Source: an uncultured Bacteroidota bacterium (GTDB lineage: Bacteria; Bacteroidota; Bacteroidia; Bacteroidales; 4484-276). Taken from it: a stretch of 49,117 nucleotides of DNA. Within the stretch, counting starts at the first letter, position 1; each line of letters starts with the position of its first letter. The position numbers were made by a program, and so were the translations under genes. The stretch is from the NCBI GenBank assembly GCA_903944895.1, contig CAJATL010000315.1, positions 1-49,117 on the forward strand, in the 5' to 3' direction. The notes below the pieces were generated by a model. That model saw only the letters and a program-made list of their open reading frames with translations. It made no database searches and was not told the DNA's origin. This document shows positions 24,905-33,827 of the stretch, piece after piece.

Positions 24905-27466
24905 TTAAAGGTTCATATCTTTCAAAAACTGTTCCAGTTCGATCTCGGTGTGAATTAAAACTTCACGGGCTTTGCTGCCTTCAAAAGGCCCGACAATCCC
25001 GGCAGCTTCAAGCTGATCGATGATTCTTCCGGCACGGTTGTAGCCGATTTTCATTTTCCGTTGCAGCAAAGATGTCGAACCCTGCTGGTTTTGAACGATA
25101 ATCCGGGCGGCATCTTCGAAAAGCGGATCACGTTCGTCGGCATTAAATTCGGTGATGGGTTCATCATTTTCATCAGAAAATTCAGGAAGGTGATAAGCGT
25201 TGGGATAAGCCCTTTGTGAGCCAATAAATTCGGTGAGTTTGTCAATTTCAGGGGTATCAATAAATCCGCATTGCAGCCTGATCAGGTCACTGCCTGTCGA
25301 AAACAGCATGTCACCACGCCCGATAAGCTGGTCGGCACCCTGTGTATCGAGAATTGTCCGGGAATCAATTTTCGAAATAACCCGGAATGCTGCCCTTGCC
25401 GGGAAATTCGCTTTTATCGAGCCTGTAATAATGTTCACCGAAGGCCGCTGAGTCGCAATAATCAGGTGAATCCCGACGGCACGTGCAAGCTGGGCCAGGC
25501 GGGTGAGCGGAATTTCGATCTCTTTACCTGCAGTCATGATCAAATCGGCAAACTCATCGATAACCACGATAATGTAAGGCAAAAAATGATGACCCTGTGT
25601 CGGGTTCAATTTCCGCGAAATGAACTTGGTGTTGTATTCTTTAATATTCCGTACCTGCGCATCTTTTAAAAGTTCGTAGCGGGTATCCATCTCGATACCA
25701 AGCGAATTGAGGGTGCGCACCACTTTTCGTGTATCGGTGATGATGGCTTCTTCGGAGTCGGGCAATTTGGCCAGGTAATGACGCTCGATTTTTGAGAAAA
25801 GGGTTAACTCAACCTTTTTCGGGTCAACCATCACAAACTTAAGTTCCGACGGATGTTTGGTGTATAAAAATGAGGCAATGATGGCGTTGAGACCAACCGA
25901 TTTTCCTTGTCCGGTAGCCCCGGCCATGAGGATGTGCGGCATTTTGGTAAGATCGGCAACAAAAACTTCGTTCGCAATGGTTTTTCCTAAACCAAAAGGA
26001 AGGTCATATTTTGAATTGACAAACTTTTCGGAACCGAGCACCGATTTCATCGAAACAATGTCGGGGTTTTGATTTGGGACTTCAATTCCGATGGTGCCTT
26101 TTCCGGGAATTGGAGCAATTATCCTGATACCAAAAGCCGAAAGACTCAGCGCAATGTCGTCTTCGAGGTTTTTGATTTTTGATATGCGAATTCCCGGAGC
26201 CGGTATAATTTCGTACAAAGTAACCGTCGGGCCGATGGTTGCCTTGATTTTTTGAATCTGAATCTGATAATGATTCAGGGTTTCAACGATGCGGTTTTTG
26301 TTATTTTCAAGCTCATCCTTTTGAACATTGATTTTATCGCTGCCATAATCATTTAAAAGGTCGATGGAAGGCATCTGATAATGCGGCAAATCGAGCCGTG
26401 GATCGTAATCTCCTGAATCGATGGTAAACCTTTTTTCGGGTTCCTGTTTGATTTTTGGAGCTGAAACCGGTGTAATAACATCATCAAATTTCTCTTCAGC
26501 TTTTTCATCAATATTTTCGATGGTAAAATCAACTTCATCCGTTCGTTTTGGCTTTTCGCGATTGGGCTGAATTTTACTTACGGTCGGCGATAAAATGATT
26601 TGCTTGGGCTTTTCTTCTTTTGGTTTATCTATTTTTGGCCAGGTTTGAACGGCCTTTTTTTCGGCAGGCTTTTTATCAGCAAAAAAATCGTCATCGTCAT
26701 CATCATCTTTAACATGGTACTCTACCGTATTGTACTTATCTTCATCTGGCTCGCCTCCATTGCTTTTCTTCTTTTTTGCTGATTCGGTTTTACCGTTTTC
26801 ACCAGCGGACTGAAATGCCGGAATTTTGATTTTGACAAAAGCAAAAAAGCCAACGATAACAAGGAAACTCAAAATGACAAAAAGCAGCAATAAGCCGGCT
26901 CCCGGTTTTCCAAGGACGCTCTCGAGCCAGTTGTTTACAAAAATCCCAAACCATCCTGGCATAAGTTCATTGCTCAGGTAAGGGAGCAGCCACGCCAATG
27001 TTGTCGAAAGCAAAACAAGTCCCAACAAACAGAACTGAGAAGTCTTCCACCCCGAAATTGGTGCTTTTTTCCAAAGTAAGTTGATTCCGGCAACAAAAAA
27101 GAAAATGATAAAAAAGTAAGCCGAAATCCCGAAACCCTCTTTGATGAAAATATTGGCCACGATTGCGCCAATTTTTCCCATCATGTTCTCGGCTTTGATG
27201 GAGTTATCAAACATCAGATCAATAACATCCTTGTTGAAAATCGTATCGTCAGCCTTCCAGGTTGAGAAATATGAAGTAAATGAAAGTGACAGGAATATGG
27301 AAAACAAGATCAAAAACAAGCCTAAAACGTGATGAAATTGCCTGTTTTTAAAGAAACTGATAATCCTGGTAAAGGGATTTTTAAAGGTTCTCTTCTTTTT
27401 TTCGCCTTTTTTTTTGGCTTTCTGTTCTACTTTCTCGTCTTTGAAACGGTTGATTTTTGCCGGCAT
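24905..27466 (-). CDS. ftsK: DNA translocase FtsK
   Basis: 853-aa membrane-anchored, ATP-driven DNA pump acting at the division septum. The N-terminus has four to five membrane helices (within residues about 45-215), followed by a low-complexity linker rich in Lys, Glu, Pro and an Asp run, then the motor: HILMAGATGQGKSVGLNAII (Walker A), YIIVVIDEFADLIMTAGKE (Walker B) and ARAVGIHLIIATQRPS. The C-terminal gamma winged helix (STSLLQRKMKIGYNRAGRIIDQLEAAGIVGP) reads KOPS-type sites. I chose the ATG at 27466 over the longer frame (27493) because a TAnnTTTG box (27492-27499) sits over the latter. Confidence 0.95.
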   Translation of the reverse strand: MPAKINRFKDEKVEQKAKKKGEKKKRTFKNPFTRIISFFKNRQFHHVLGLFLILFSIFLSLSFTSYFSTWKADDTIFNKDVIDLMFDNSIKAENMMGKIGAIVANIFIKEGFGISAYFFIIFFFVAGINLLWKKAPISGWKTSQFCLLGLVLLSTTLAWLLPYLSNELMPGWFGIFVNNWLESVLGKPGAGLLLLFVILSFLVIVGFFAFVKIKIPAFQSAGENGKTESAKKKKSNGGEPDEDKYNTVEYHVKDDDDDDDFFADKKPAEKKAVQTWPKIDKPKEEKPKQIILSPTVSKIQPNREKPKRTDEVDFTIENIDEKAEEKFDDVITPVSAPKIKQEPEKRFTIDSGDYDPRLDLPHYQMPSIDLLNDYGSDKINVQKDELENNKNRIVETLNHYQIQIQKIKATIGPTVTLYEIIPAPGIRISKIKNLEDDIALSLSAFGIRIIAPIPGKGTIGIEVPNQNPDIVSMKSVLGSEKFVNSKYDLPFGLGKTIANEVFVADLTKMPHILMAGATGQGKSVGLNAIIASFLYTKHPSELKFVMVDPKKVELTLFSKIERHYLAKLPDSEEAIITDTRKVVRTLNSLGIEMDTRYELLKDAQVRNIKEYNTKFISRKLNPTQGHHFLPYIIVVIDEFADLIMTAGKEIEIPLTRLAQLARAVGIHLIIATQRPSVNIITGSIKANFPARAAFRVISKIDSRTILDTQGADQLIGRGDMLFSTGSDLIRLQCGFIDTPEIDKLTEFIGSQRAYPNAYHLPEFSDENDEPITEFNADERDPLFEDAARIIVQNQQGSTSLLQRKMKIGYNRAGRIIDQLEAAGIVGPFEGSKAREVLIHTEIELEQFLKDMNL

Positions 27467-27491
27467 TTCAGTTGGGTTGAAAATTTGGAGC

Positions 27492-27499
27492 AAAGGTAA
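27492..27499 (-). promoter_or_regulatory. -7 promoter box of ftsK (TACCTTTG)
   Basis: Minus-strand TACCTTTG matches TAnnTTTG 25 bases before the ATG at 27466. It lies across the alternative upstream start and so helps decide the start. Confidence 0.45.
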
Positions 27500-27664
27500 T
27501 ATTCTGCAATTATTACTTTTGAGAGATTTGTCAGGAGATTAATATTTTTTCCCTGTTTACAAGATTAAAGATGAAATCCGGGAAAACCATCACATGGCTT
27601 GCTTAAGGCTGTCAAAAGCGGAAATCCGGCAAGAAGTTATGCGACGAAAATGTCGGCGGAAAAA

Positions 27665-28354
27665 TTACATGCCGCCAAGCATTTTCATCAGGTTCTCCCG
27701 GGTCGTCATTTCGTAACCTTCAGGAAAATCAAATTCCTTAGCCGGAACCTTTTTGCTGTCGATTTCGGTAACCTGGAAATTCATCATAATTCCCTGTCCT
27801 GTATCGAGCTGATATTCCATTAAAACGCCTTTAACCTGATTGAAAAAGGCATCACTGAAATTGATGTCGGGACTTACTTTTAAGGCAGCGGTGTACCAGG
27901 CAAAAGCATGGGTCGTATCACCGGTTGATCTGTCCTTAAGAGTCACTTTTAACTTTTTACAAGGGTAACCGGCAATATCTTTTGTTTCATCTAAAAACTC
28001 GATGCTTGCTTCGGGCTGCATTCCAAATTCTTTTTTTATTTCTTCGGATGTGCTTTTTATTCCAAACTTTTTTCCCATCAGATCGATGAAACTGGTCTTG
28101 GTTTTTTCGTTCAGATCGAAGATTACACTTTGCTTTCCCATCCCTGTAAACAAAACCTGTTTGGTGATATTTTCGCCTACATACAAACTCATCGTTTTCG
28201 GCATCATTTCGCTTGCCCCTTCAGGAAGGTTTTCGGCATCATAAGAAATCCGGTAGGTTATCTTTCCTCTGAAAGGCTTTTCTTTTGCCGCAAACACATT
28301 ACCTGAAACCGAAATGAGCGCAAAAACCAGCAACCCTAAAAATATTTTTTTCAT
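27665..28354 (-). CDS. DUF4412-like secreted protein, hypothetical
   Basis: 229 aa with a Sec signal peptide (residues 1-22, ending VFAA). The mature protein is strand-rich: FRGKITYRISYDAENLPEG, MSLYVGENITKQV, KKLKVTLKDRSTG and HAFAWYTAALKVSPDINFSDAFF, closing with FDFPEGYEMTTRENLMKMLGGM. This resembles the DUF4412/GLPGLI-type periplasmic proteins of Bacteroidota, which share a fold with LolA-like lipid binders. Function unknown. It follows lepB by 10 bp, probably in one transcript. Confidence 0.7.
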   Translation of the reverse strand: MKKIFLGLLVFALISVSGNVFAAKEKPFRGKITYRISYDAENLPEGASEMMPKTMSLYVGENITKQVLFTGMGKQSVIFDLNEKTKTSFIDLMGKKFGIKSTSEEIKKEFGMQPEASIEFLDETKDIAGYPCKKLKVTLKDRSTGDTTHAFAWYTAALKVSPDINFSDAFFNQVKGVLMEYQLDTGQGIMMNFQVTEIDSKKVPAKEFDFPEGYEMTTRENLMKMLGGM

Positions 28355-28364
28355 AAACCCCGTG

Positions 28365-29942
28365 TTATTTTACAGTTCGTAAACATTTATTCCATCTGAT
28401 TTTGCCATCGAACCAGCCTTTATCTTTATCGAGTGAAAGCCAGACAAATACCGCTTTTCCAACAATATGATCGTTGGGAACAAAACCCCAGAAACGCGAA
28501 TCGGCCGAGTTATCACGGTTGTCACCCATCAGCCAGTAATAGTCTTGTTTAAAAGTATAACTGGTGGCAACTGAACCATTGATAATAATCTTCCCATCTT
28601 TCTCAATCAGGTCATTTCCTTCGTAAACGCCAATGATTTTGCGATAAAGCGCGATATTTTCAGGAGTAATATTTATTGAAGCACCAGCTTTTGGCATTAA
28701 GAGTGGGCCAAAATTATCCTGATTCCAGTTAAAATGGGCTGGGTCGTGCGGGAAAATCGGGGTACTGAGACCGCCCATCGGAATATAATTTATCCCGCCA
28801 GGTTCGAGGCTTTTTTCGATACTACTAATTCTCGGGTTTGATTTTAAAATTGAAGCCTGCTTTTCGGAGAGCGGCATCAGGACTGTGTTTGAAGAATAAT
28901 TCCAGTATTCGCTAACACCAATAGTTTCGGCAAGTTTTGTCATTTCAGCCTGGCTAAAATTCCTGCCTTCCGGAGTGACGATATAATTAAACTGCATGTT
29001 TTCGGGAGTAAAGGCTTTTTTGCCATCAATAAAAACCTGCTTGTCAACAATCAGCAGTGTATCGCCGGGCAAGGCCATGCACCTTTTAATATAGTTTTCA
29101 CGCTTGTCAACCGGACGGGCGGTAATGGTGTATTTATCATACAAATATTTTCTTCCCATTCCGGGCTGATACTGCGCGCCATACTGCTGTTGGAATTTAC
29201 TCTCCGTCTCTCTCAAAATCTGGTAATAGTCCTGATTCTGAACTTCAAGGATTACCGTATCGCCGCTGGGATAATTAAAAACAACGGCATCGTAGCGATT
29301 TACATCACCAAAACCCGGGAAGCGATAATAAGGCAGTTTTATCCATTCGAGATATGATTTCGTGAATTTGGTAAGCGGCAAAGTATGATGCACAAAAGGA
29401 AAAGCGATGGGCGTATTGGGAACTTTCGGGCCATACGATAATTTACTTACAAAAAGGAAATCGCCGACCAGCAAGGATTTTTCCATCGAAGAGGTTGGAA
29501 TGGTGTAAGCCTCCAACATAAAAGTCCTGATAATTGTAGCTGCAACAACTGCAAAAATAATGGCATCAACCCATTCGCGGGTAGGTGTTTTTTTAACGAC
29601 CACCCTTCGATCGGGAGTGATGTATTTTTCGAATTTACTAAATCCCAAAAAAGGAAGGTAGATAAATGGAAAAATTACGGATACAGCCTGGTCTAAAAGG
29701 TTAAATTTCCCGAAGGCTTTGGCTGTTTCGACAATCATCAAAAACACCACAAAGATGTTGATGAAGGGGATAAACAAAATCAGGAACCACCAGACAGGTT
29801 TGTCGATAATTTTGTTCCATTCCCAATAATTCAACATTGGGACAAATGCCATCCAGTTGGGCACACCAGCCTTTTCGAAGATTTTGTAAGCAAACGCCGG
29901 GAAAAAAAGGAAGATCAGGATTAAAGTAGTTAAAACTCCCAT
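28365..29942 (-). CDS. lepB: Signal peptidase I
   Basis: 525-aa membrane protease that removes Sec signal peptides. The N-terminal part (residues about 1-85) holds extra hydrophobic helices of the DUF5684 type, an extension often seen in this phylum. The catalytic Ser lies in YTIPTSSMEKSLLVGDFLFV and the general-base Lys in YIKRCMALPGDTLLI; box E reads GDNRDNSADSRFWGFVP. A long insertion between them (residues about 230-440) is rich in polar residues, making the protein larger than typical LepB. It lies in the parAB-dapB cluster. Confidence 0.93.
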   Translation of the reverse strand: MGVLTTLILIFLFFPAFAYKIFEKAGVPNWMAFVPMLNYWEWNKIIDKPVWWFLILFIPFINIFVVFLMIVETAKAFGKFNLLDQAVSVIFPFIYLPFLGFSKFEKYITPDRRVVVKKTPTREWVDAIIFAVVAATIIRTFMLEAYTIPTSSMEKSLLVGDFLFVSKLSYGPKVPNTPIAFPFVHHTLPLTKFTKSYLEWIKLPYYRFPGFGDVNRYDAVVFNYPSGDTVILEVQNQDYYQILRETESKFQQQYGAQYQPGMGRKYLYDKYTITARPVDKRENYIKRCMALPGDTLLIVDKQVFIDGKKAFTPENMQFNYIVTPEGRNFSQAEMTKLAETIGVSEYWNYSSNTVLMPLSEKQASILKSNPRISSIEKSLEPGGINYIPMGGLSTPIFPHDPAHFNWNQDNFGPLLMPKAGASINITPENIALYRKIIGVYEGNDLIEKDGKIIINGSVATSYTFKQDYYWLMGDNRDNSADSRFWGFVPNDHIVGKAVFVWLSLDKDKGWFDGKIRWNKCLRTVK

Positions 29943-30047
29943 TAAAATTTGTTTTTAGATAAATCGTTAAAACGTCAAAATGATTAAACCCTTATTGTCA
30001 GGCTGTTAATTATTGTTAAATGATAATGCACCGAATGCCGCATGAAA

Positions 30048-30764
30048 TCAGCCAAACAGCAAATCGTCCATCCCAAAAAATCCTTTTTTTCCGATCAAAA
30101 AACCGGCTGCCAGCAGCGCACCTTTGGCAAAACCAATACGGTTTTTTGCGGTGTGTTTAATTTCAATTTCATCTTCATCCGAGAACCAGGTTACCAAATG
30201 AGTTCCCGGAACTTCATCAACCCGGTGAGAAATTATTCCGATTTCATCACTTTGTGAAGTTTCATGATTTACCCATTTTTCTTTTCGATTGACCTGTGAA
30301 ATGATCCCGTTGGCAAGCACTTTTGCCGTGCCACTGGGAGAGTCAGCTTTATGAATATGATGAGTTTCACTGAGTTTAACTTCATAATTGCTTTGGCCAT
30401 TCATCAAGTTGGCTAAATGAAGGCTGATTTTATTAAAGATGTTTACGCCGATGCTATAATTTGCAGCAACAAACATCGTATGATTTCCGCTGAGACATGT
30501 TTCCCTGATATTTTGCAGCTCATTTTCCCAGGCAGTGGTGCCGACAACTACCGGGACGTTTGCGTCAAAACACTTGTGGATATTGGCAATAACGACCTTC
30601 GGGGAGCTAAACTCAATGGCAACATCGGCTTTGCTAAAGGTGTTTCCAAATTTTTCCCAATCTTCCTCAGAATCAATTCTTACAATAACCTCATGCCCAG
30701 CCTCAAGGGCAAGGGTTTCGATGGCTTTACCCATTTTTCCATATCCAATAATTGCAATCTTCAC
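30048..30764 (-). CDS. dapB: 4-hydroxy-tetrahydrodipicolinate reductase
   Basis: 238-aa cytoplasmic NAD(P)H-dependent enzyme of lysine and diaminopimelate synthesis. The dinucleotide-binding start is KIAIIGYGKMGKAIETLA; the catalytic motif is ETHHIHKADSPSGTAKVLA with the conserved His pair, Lys and SGTA. It is shorter than the E. coli protein because of a compact N-terminal domain, as usual in Bacteroidota. It lies 11 bp after the DUF5683 gene and before lepB. Confidence 0.95.
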   Translation of the reverse strand: MKIAIIGYGKMGKAIETLALEAGHEVIVRIDSEEDWEKFGNTFSKADVAIEFSSPKVVIANIHKCFDANVPVVVGTTAWENELQNIRETCLSGNHTMFVAANYSIGVNIFNKISLHLANLMNGQSNYEVKLSETHHIHKADSPSGTAKVLANGIISQVNRKEKWVNHETSQSDEIGIISHRVDEVPGTHLVTWFSDEDEIEIKHTAKNRIGFAKGALLAAGFLIGKKGFFGMDDLLFG

Positions 30765-30775
30765 AAGCGATAATT

Positions 30776-31402
30776 TTAAAATTTAAATCGTAATGTTAAT
30801 GCAGGGGTTGGTCCCCGTGCCCAGTAAATTTCGTTTGAAACCGGCTCAAACCTCAACGAGAGGTCATCACTGACATCAAAATTGTACAAGTTGGCATCAA
30901 CGCTGGCATCGATAATATTCAAAACATATAAAAGCCCTGATAAAATGTAGGTAAGTTCGAGATTATGGCGGTAATAGTTACGCCCTTCCTGTAAAGAAGT
31001 TAAATTATAGTCGTACCTTACAACGTAGGTGTTATCAAAATTTGCCGAATCACCGGTTGCAACAATGTTGTAGGCTTCACGAAAATTGCGGTATTCGGTT
31101 CCGTTCTGAATCATGAAATAGGTTAATACGCCAAAACCAGCATAAATTACCGGGATTTTCCAGTATTTTTTGTTGTAAGCCTGACCCAATCCCGGCAAAC
31201 AAGCCGACATGATTGTAGCTTTTTTGGCAGAATGAACTTCGATGGAATCGACTGGAATCTGGCCGAAAGATTTTGGACTAAAAAAGGTGATCGAAATGAT
31301 CAGGAAGATGAAGAATTTATTCGCGCACAAACCTGGAAAGTAATCACTTGCGGTGTTTATTTTTTGATGATTGATTGTACCAGATTCGAAATTTAGTTGC
31401 AT
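30776..31402 (-). CDS. DUF5683 membrane-associated protein
   Basis: Up to 208 aa. The signature MSACLPGLGQAYNKKYWKIPVIYAGFGVL followed by a membrane helix, and later NLELTYILSGLLYVLNIIDASVDANLYNFDVSDDLS, identifies DUF5683, a conserved Bacteroidota protein of unknown function always found between parB and dapB in the genomes I know. Residues 31-48 look like a signal or anchor, so the listed ATG may be too early; an in-frame TTG about 24 codons later would start directly before the hydrophobic stretch. Location: cell envelope. Confidence 0.75.
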   Translation of the reverse strand: MQLNFESGTINHQKINTASDYFPGLCANKFFIFLIISITFFSPKSFGQIPVDSIEVHSAKKATIMSACLPGLGQAYNKKYWKIPVIYAGFGVLTYFMIQNGTEYRNFREAYNIVATGDSANFDNTYVVRYDYNLTSLQEGRNYYRHNLELTYILSGLLYVLNIIDASVDANLYNFDVSDDLSLRFEPVSNEIYWARGPTPALTLRFKF

Positions 31403-31431
31403 TAAACCAGCTATAAAATAAAAAATCGTTC

Positions 31432-32325
31432 CTACTTTTTTAGCATCGAAACGATTCGTTCCATTTCTTCGTCATTTTTGAACGAAATAACGATACTTCC
31501 GCGACCTTTATTATTACGCTTCATTTCGACGGGTGTTTCTAATTCTGAAGATAGAATTTGTTGGATTTCACGATATTTTACGGGTAACTGGGGAGCTTTT
31601 TTTTCCTTTTTAAAAGTGTCAGGTTTATTGATTTTCTGAACCTTTTTCTCGATTTCTCTAACTGAAAGATTTTCGTTGAGAATCTGTGCAAGCAGGCTTA
31701 ACTGCTCATCTCTGTCTTCGATATTAATAAAAGAGCGGGCATGACCCATGGTAATGAGGCCATCGCGAATGGCAATCTGAACTTCGGCAGGTAATTTAAG
31801 TAACCTGATGTAATTCGAAATTGTCGATCGTTGTTTGCTAACCTTCTTACTCAGCTCTTCCTGCGTTAGTTTGCACTCTTCCATCAGGCGCTGATAGCTG
31901 ATTCCGATTTCGATGGCATTTAAATCCTGACGATGGGTATTTTCGATAAGCGCGAGTTCGAGCATCTGCTCATCGTTGGCAACCCTGATGTATGAAGGAA
32001 TTTCTTCGAGACCTGCCATTCGGGCTGCCTTAAAACGGCGCTCTCCCGAAATAATCTGGTACTTTTCATAACCTAGTTTTCTGACGGTAATTGGCTGAAT
32101 TACCCCTTGTTCGCGAATCGAATCGGCTAACTCCTCGAGTGCTTCAGGCTCAAAAGTATTTCGTGGCTGAAAAGGATTTACCTCAATTTTTTCGAGACTA
32201 AGGTTTGCAATTGCGCCAACCACATAATTTCCCGAGATATCTTTGGAGGTAATATCGGTATCAGGACTTTGCAGAAGTGCCTCAAGGCCCCTGCCCAATG
32301 CACTGCGTTTCTTCTTATTTTCCAT
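31432..32325 (-). CDS. parB: Chromosome-partitioning protein ParB
   Basis: 297-aa CTP-dependent DNA clamp that loads at parS and spreads. Domain order: basic N-terminal ParA-stimulating tail (KKRSALGRGLEALL), the ParB/Srx CTPase region with NPFQPR, GVIQPITVRK and ISGERRFKAARMAGL, then a helix-turn-helix (LTQEELSKKVSKQRSTISNYIRLL) and a C-terminal dimerisation segment. It overlaps parA by 11 bp. I could not find a parS consensus in the window by eye. Confidence 0.95.
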   Translation of the reverse strand: MENKKKRSALGRGLEALLQSPDTDITSKDISGNYVVGAIANLSLEKIEVNPFQPRNTFEPEALEELADSIREQGVIQPITVRKLGYEKYQIISGERRFKAARMAGLEEIPSYIRVANDEQMLELALIENTHRQDLNAIEIGISYQRLMEECKLTQEELSKKVSKQRSTISNYIRLLKLPAEVQIAIRDGLITMGHARSFINIEDRDEQLSLLAQILNENLSVREIEKKVQKINKPDTFKKEKKAPQLPVKYREIQQILSSELETPVEMKRNNKGRGSIVISFKNDEEMERIVSMLKK

Positions 32326-33130
32326 TGATTAAGCCTATTTCGATATCTTTTTGATCAATTTTGGTCATGTTATTTTTTTGAAGGATCTCCCTGGCTAAAT
32401 TCAGATAGTTGATAGCCCCGGTTGATTCGGCATCATGAATGATAATGGTTTCGCCAAAACTGGGAGCCTCTCCCAGCTTGGTGTTCCGATTGATAATCGT
32501 ATCAAAAACCATTTGCTGAAAGTGCATCCTGACCTCTTCGACCACTTGTTTTGAAAGGCGAAGGCGGATATCGTACATGGTGAGCAAAATACCTTCGATA
32601 TCGAGATTTGGATTGAGACGCGACTGAACAATTTTTATGGTGTTGAGCAGTTTGCCGAGACCTTCGAGTGCGAAATATTCGCATTGCACCGGTACAATTA
32701 CCGAATCGGCTGCTGTGAGTGCATTTACGGTAATCAGGCCTAAGGATGGCGAACAGTCGATGATGACAAATTCATAATCATCTTTGATTTTGTCGATCGC
32801 CTTTTTCATCATCTTTTCCCGGTTAGGCAGGTTGATCATTTCGATTTCGGCACCAACCAGGTCGATGTGAGCCGGTAACAGGCTGAGGTTGGGTGTTGTG
32901 GTGGATAAGATGATGCCTTTTGGATCTTCATCATCGATAATACACTCATAAATACTGCTTTGAATGGCCCGTGGATCGTGGCCCAGACCCGAGGTTGCAT
33001 TTGCCTGTGGGTCGGCATCGATAAGAAGCGTTTTGTACTCCAATACGGCAAAACATGCTGCCAGATTAATGGCAGTTGTGGTTTTTCCAACACCGCCTTT
33101 TTGATTCGAAATTGCTATTACTTTACCCAT
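32315..33130 (-). CDS. parA: Chromosome-partitioning ATPase ParA
   Basis: 271-aa deviant Walker ATPase. The motif KGGVGKTTTAINLAA (residues 11-25) carries the signature Lys; DADPQANATSGLG and the Walker B VIIDCSPSLGLITVNAL are present. It positions ParB-bound origins on the nucleoid. A -7 box (33153-33160) precedes the start, so parA probably heads the transcript continuing into parB, DUF5683 and dapB. Confidence 0.95.
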   Translation of the reverse strand: MGKVIAISNQKGGVGKTTTAINLAACFAVLEYKTLLIDADPQANATSGLGHDPRAIQSSIYECIIDDEDPKGIILSTTTPNLSLLPAHIDLVGAEIEMINLPNREKMMKKAIDKIKDDYEFVIIDCSPSLGLITVNALTAADSVIVPVQCEYFALEGLGKLLNTIKIVQSRLNPNLDIEGILLTMYDIRLRLSKQVVEEVRMHFQQMVFDTIINRNTKLGEAPSFGETIIIHDAESTGAINYLNLAREILQKNNMTKIDQKDIEIGLINGK

Positions 33131-33152
33131 TTATTTATTTTTCCTGAGGGGG

Positions 33153-33160
33153 CAAAATTA
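33153..33160 (-). promoter_or_regulatory. -7 promoter box of parA (TAATTTTG)
   Basis: Minus-strand TAATTTTG matches TAnnTTTG, 22 bases before the parA ATG; no convincing -33 element. Confidence 0.45.
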
Positions 33161-33227
33161 CTATTTAAGATTGATCAGCCCTGAAATTATTTCATAAAAT
33201 CTTAAACCTGTCTGGCATAATAGCATT

Positions 33228-33256
33228 AAAAAAGCTGACTATCAGCCAGCTTTTAC
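33228..33256 (-). terminator. Rho-independent terminator after the DUF3276 gene
   Basis: AAAAGCTG (33230-33237) pairs with CAGCTTTT (33247-33254). On the minus strand the stem is followed by a T-run, 25 bases past the stop of the PUR-domain gene. Confidence 0.7.
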
Positions 33257-33280
33257 AATCTAAAATCGATGAAAATACTA

Positions 33281-33640
33281 TTATCGGGCGTTGTCTTTAA
33301 GGTCATCAAAGGCTAAATCATCAGGATCACTTTTATTTTCCTCAACCGAAATTTCTTCGGAGGGACTGGGTTCGGTAATTTTGCCTGTTTCGATAAATTC
33401 AATTACCGCATTTAAGCCATCGGCAAACTTGTCAAAGTCTTCTTTATAAAGGAAAAGTTTGTGTTTTTCATAGAAAAATTTCCCTGATTCATTATCAAAA
33501 AGTCGCTTACTTTCGGTAACTGTGAGGTATTGTTCTTTGCTCCTGGTTTGTTTGACATCAAAAAAATAGGTTCGTTTTCCTGCTCTTACCACCCTCGAAA
33601 AAATTTCCTCCTGGTGATCGTTTCCTGCTGATTCTTCCAT
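33281..33640 (-). CDS. PUR-domain (DUF3276) nucleic-acid-binding protein
   Basis: 119 aa. The core IFSRVVRAGKRTYFFDVKQTRSKEQYLTVTESKR...FYEKHKLFLYKEDFDKFADGLNAVIEFI is the PUR-alpha-like fold conserved in Bacteroidota and Borrelia (BpuR), which binds single-stranded DNA and RNA. The C-terminal 35 residues form an acidic tail. It is probably a small regulator or chaperone of RNA. Single gene with its own -7 box (33669-33676) and terminator. Confidence 0.88.
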   Translation of the reverse strand: MEESAGNDHQEEIFSRVVRAGKRTYFFDVKQTRSKEQYLTVTESKRLFDNESGKFFYEKHKLFLYKEDFDKFADGLNAVIEFIETGKITEPSPSEEISVEENKSDPDDLAFDDLKDNAR

Positions 33641-33668
33641 TGTTCCTGATTTATTAGATTTTACTATG

Positions 33669-33676
33669 CAAAAATA
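33669..33676 (-). promoter_or_regulatory. -7 promoter box of the DUF3276 gene (TATTTTTG)
   Basis: Minus-strand TATTTTTG fits TAnnTTTG, 28 bases before the ATG at 33640. Confidence 0.45.
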
Positions 33677-33773
33677 TGTAATTAAATCCTAATATTTATG
33701 ATGCAGAAGAAAATTAAAATTTCATTCATAACACTTTTGTGATTATTAAAAACTGCCTGTTCCCAAAAAATTA

Positions 33774-33781
33774 TATTTTTG
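33774..33781 (+). promoter_or_regulatory. -7 promoter box of nusB (TATTTTTG)
   Basis: TATTTTTG fits TAnnTTTG, 46 bases before the ATG at 33828. The -33 region has no clear TTTG at 19-21 bases. Confidence 0.45.
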
Positions 33782-33827
33782 CCGAATAATTGGATTTAAC
33801 TATAGTATTTACTTGTTCATACACATT

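Noticed and set aside
31432-33130. parS sites near parAB
   Set aside because: I could not find a 16-base palindrome close to the known consensus by eye; a pattern search would be needed.
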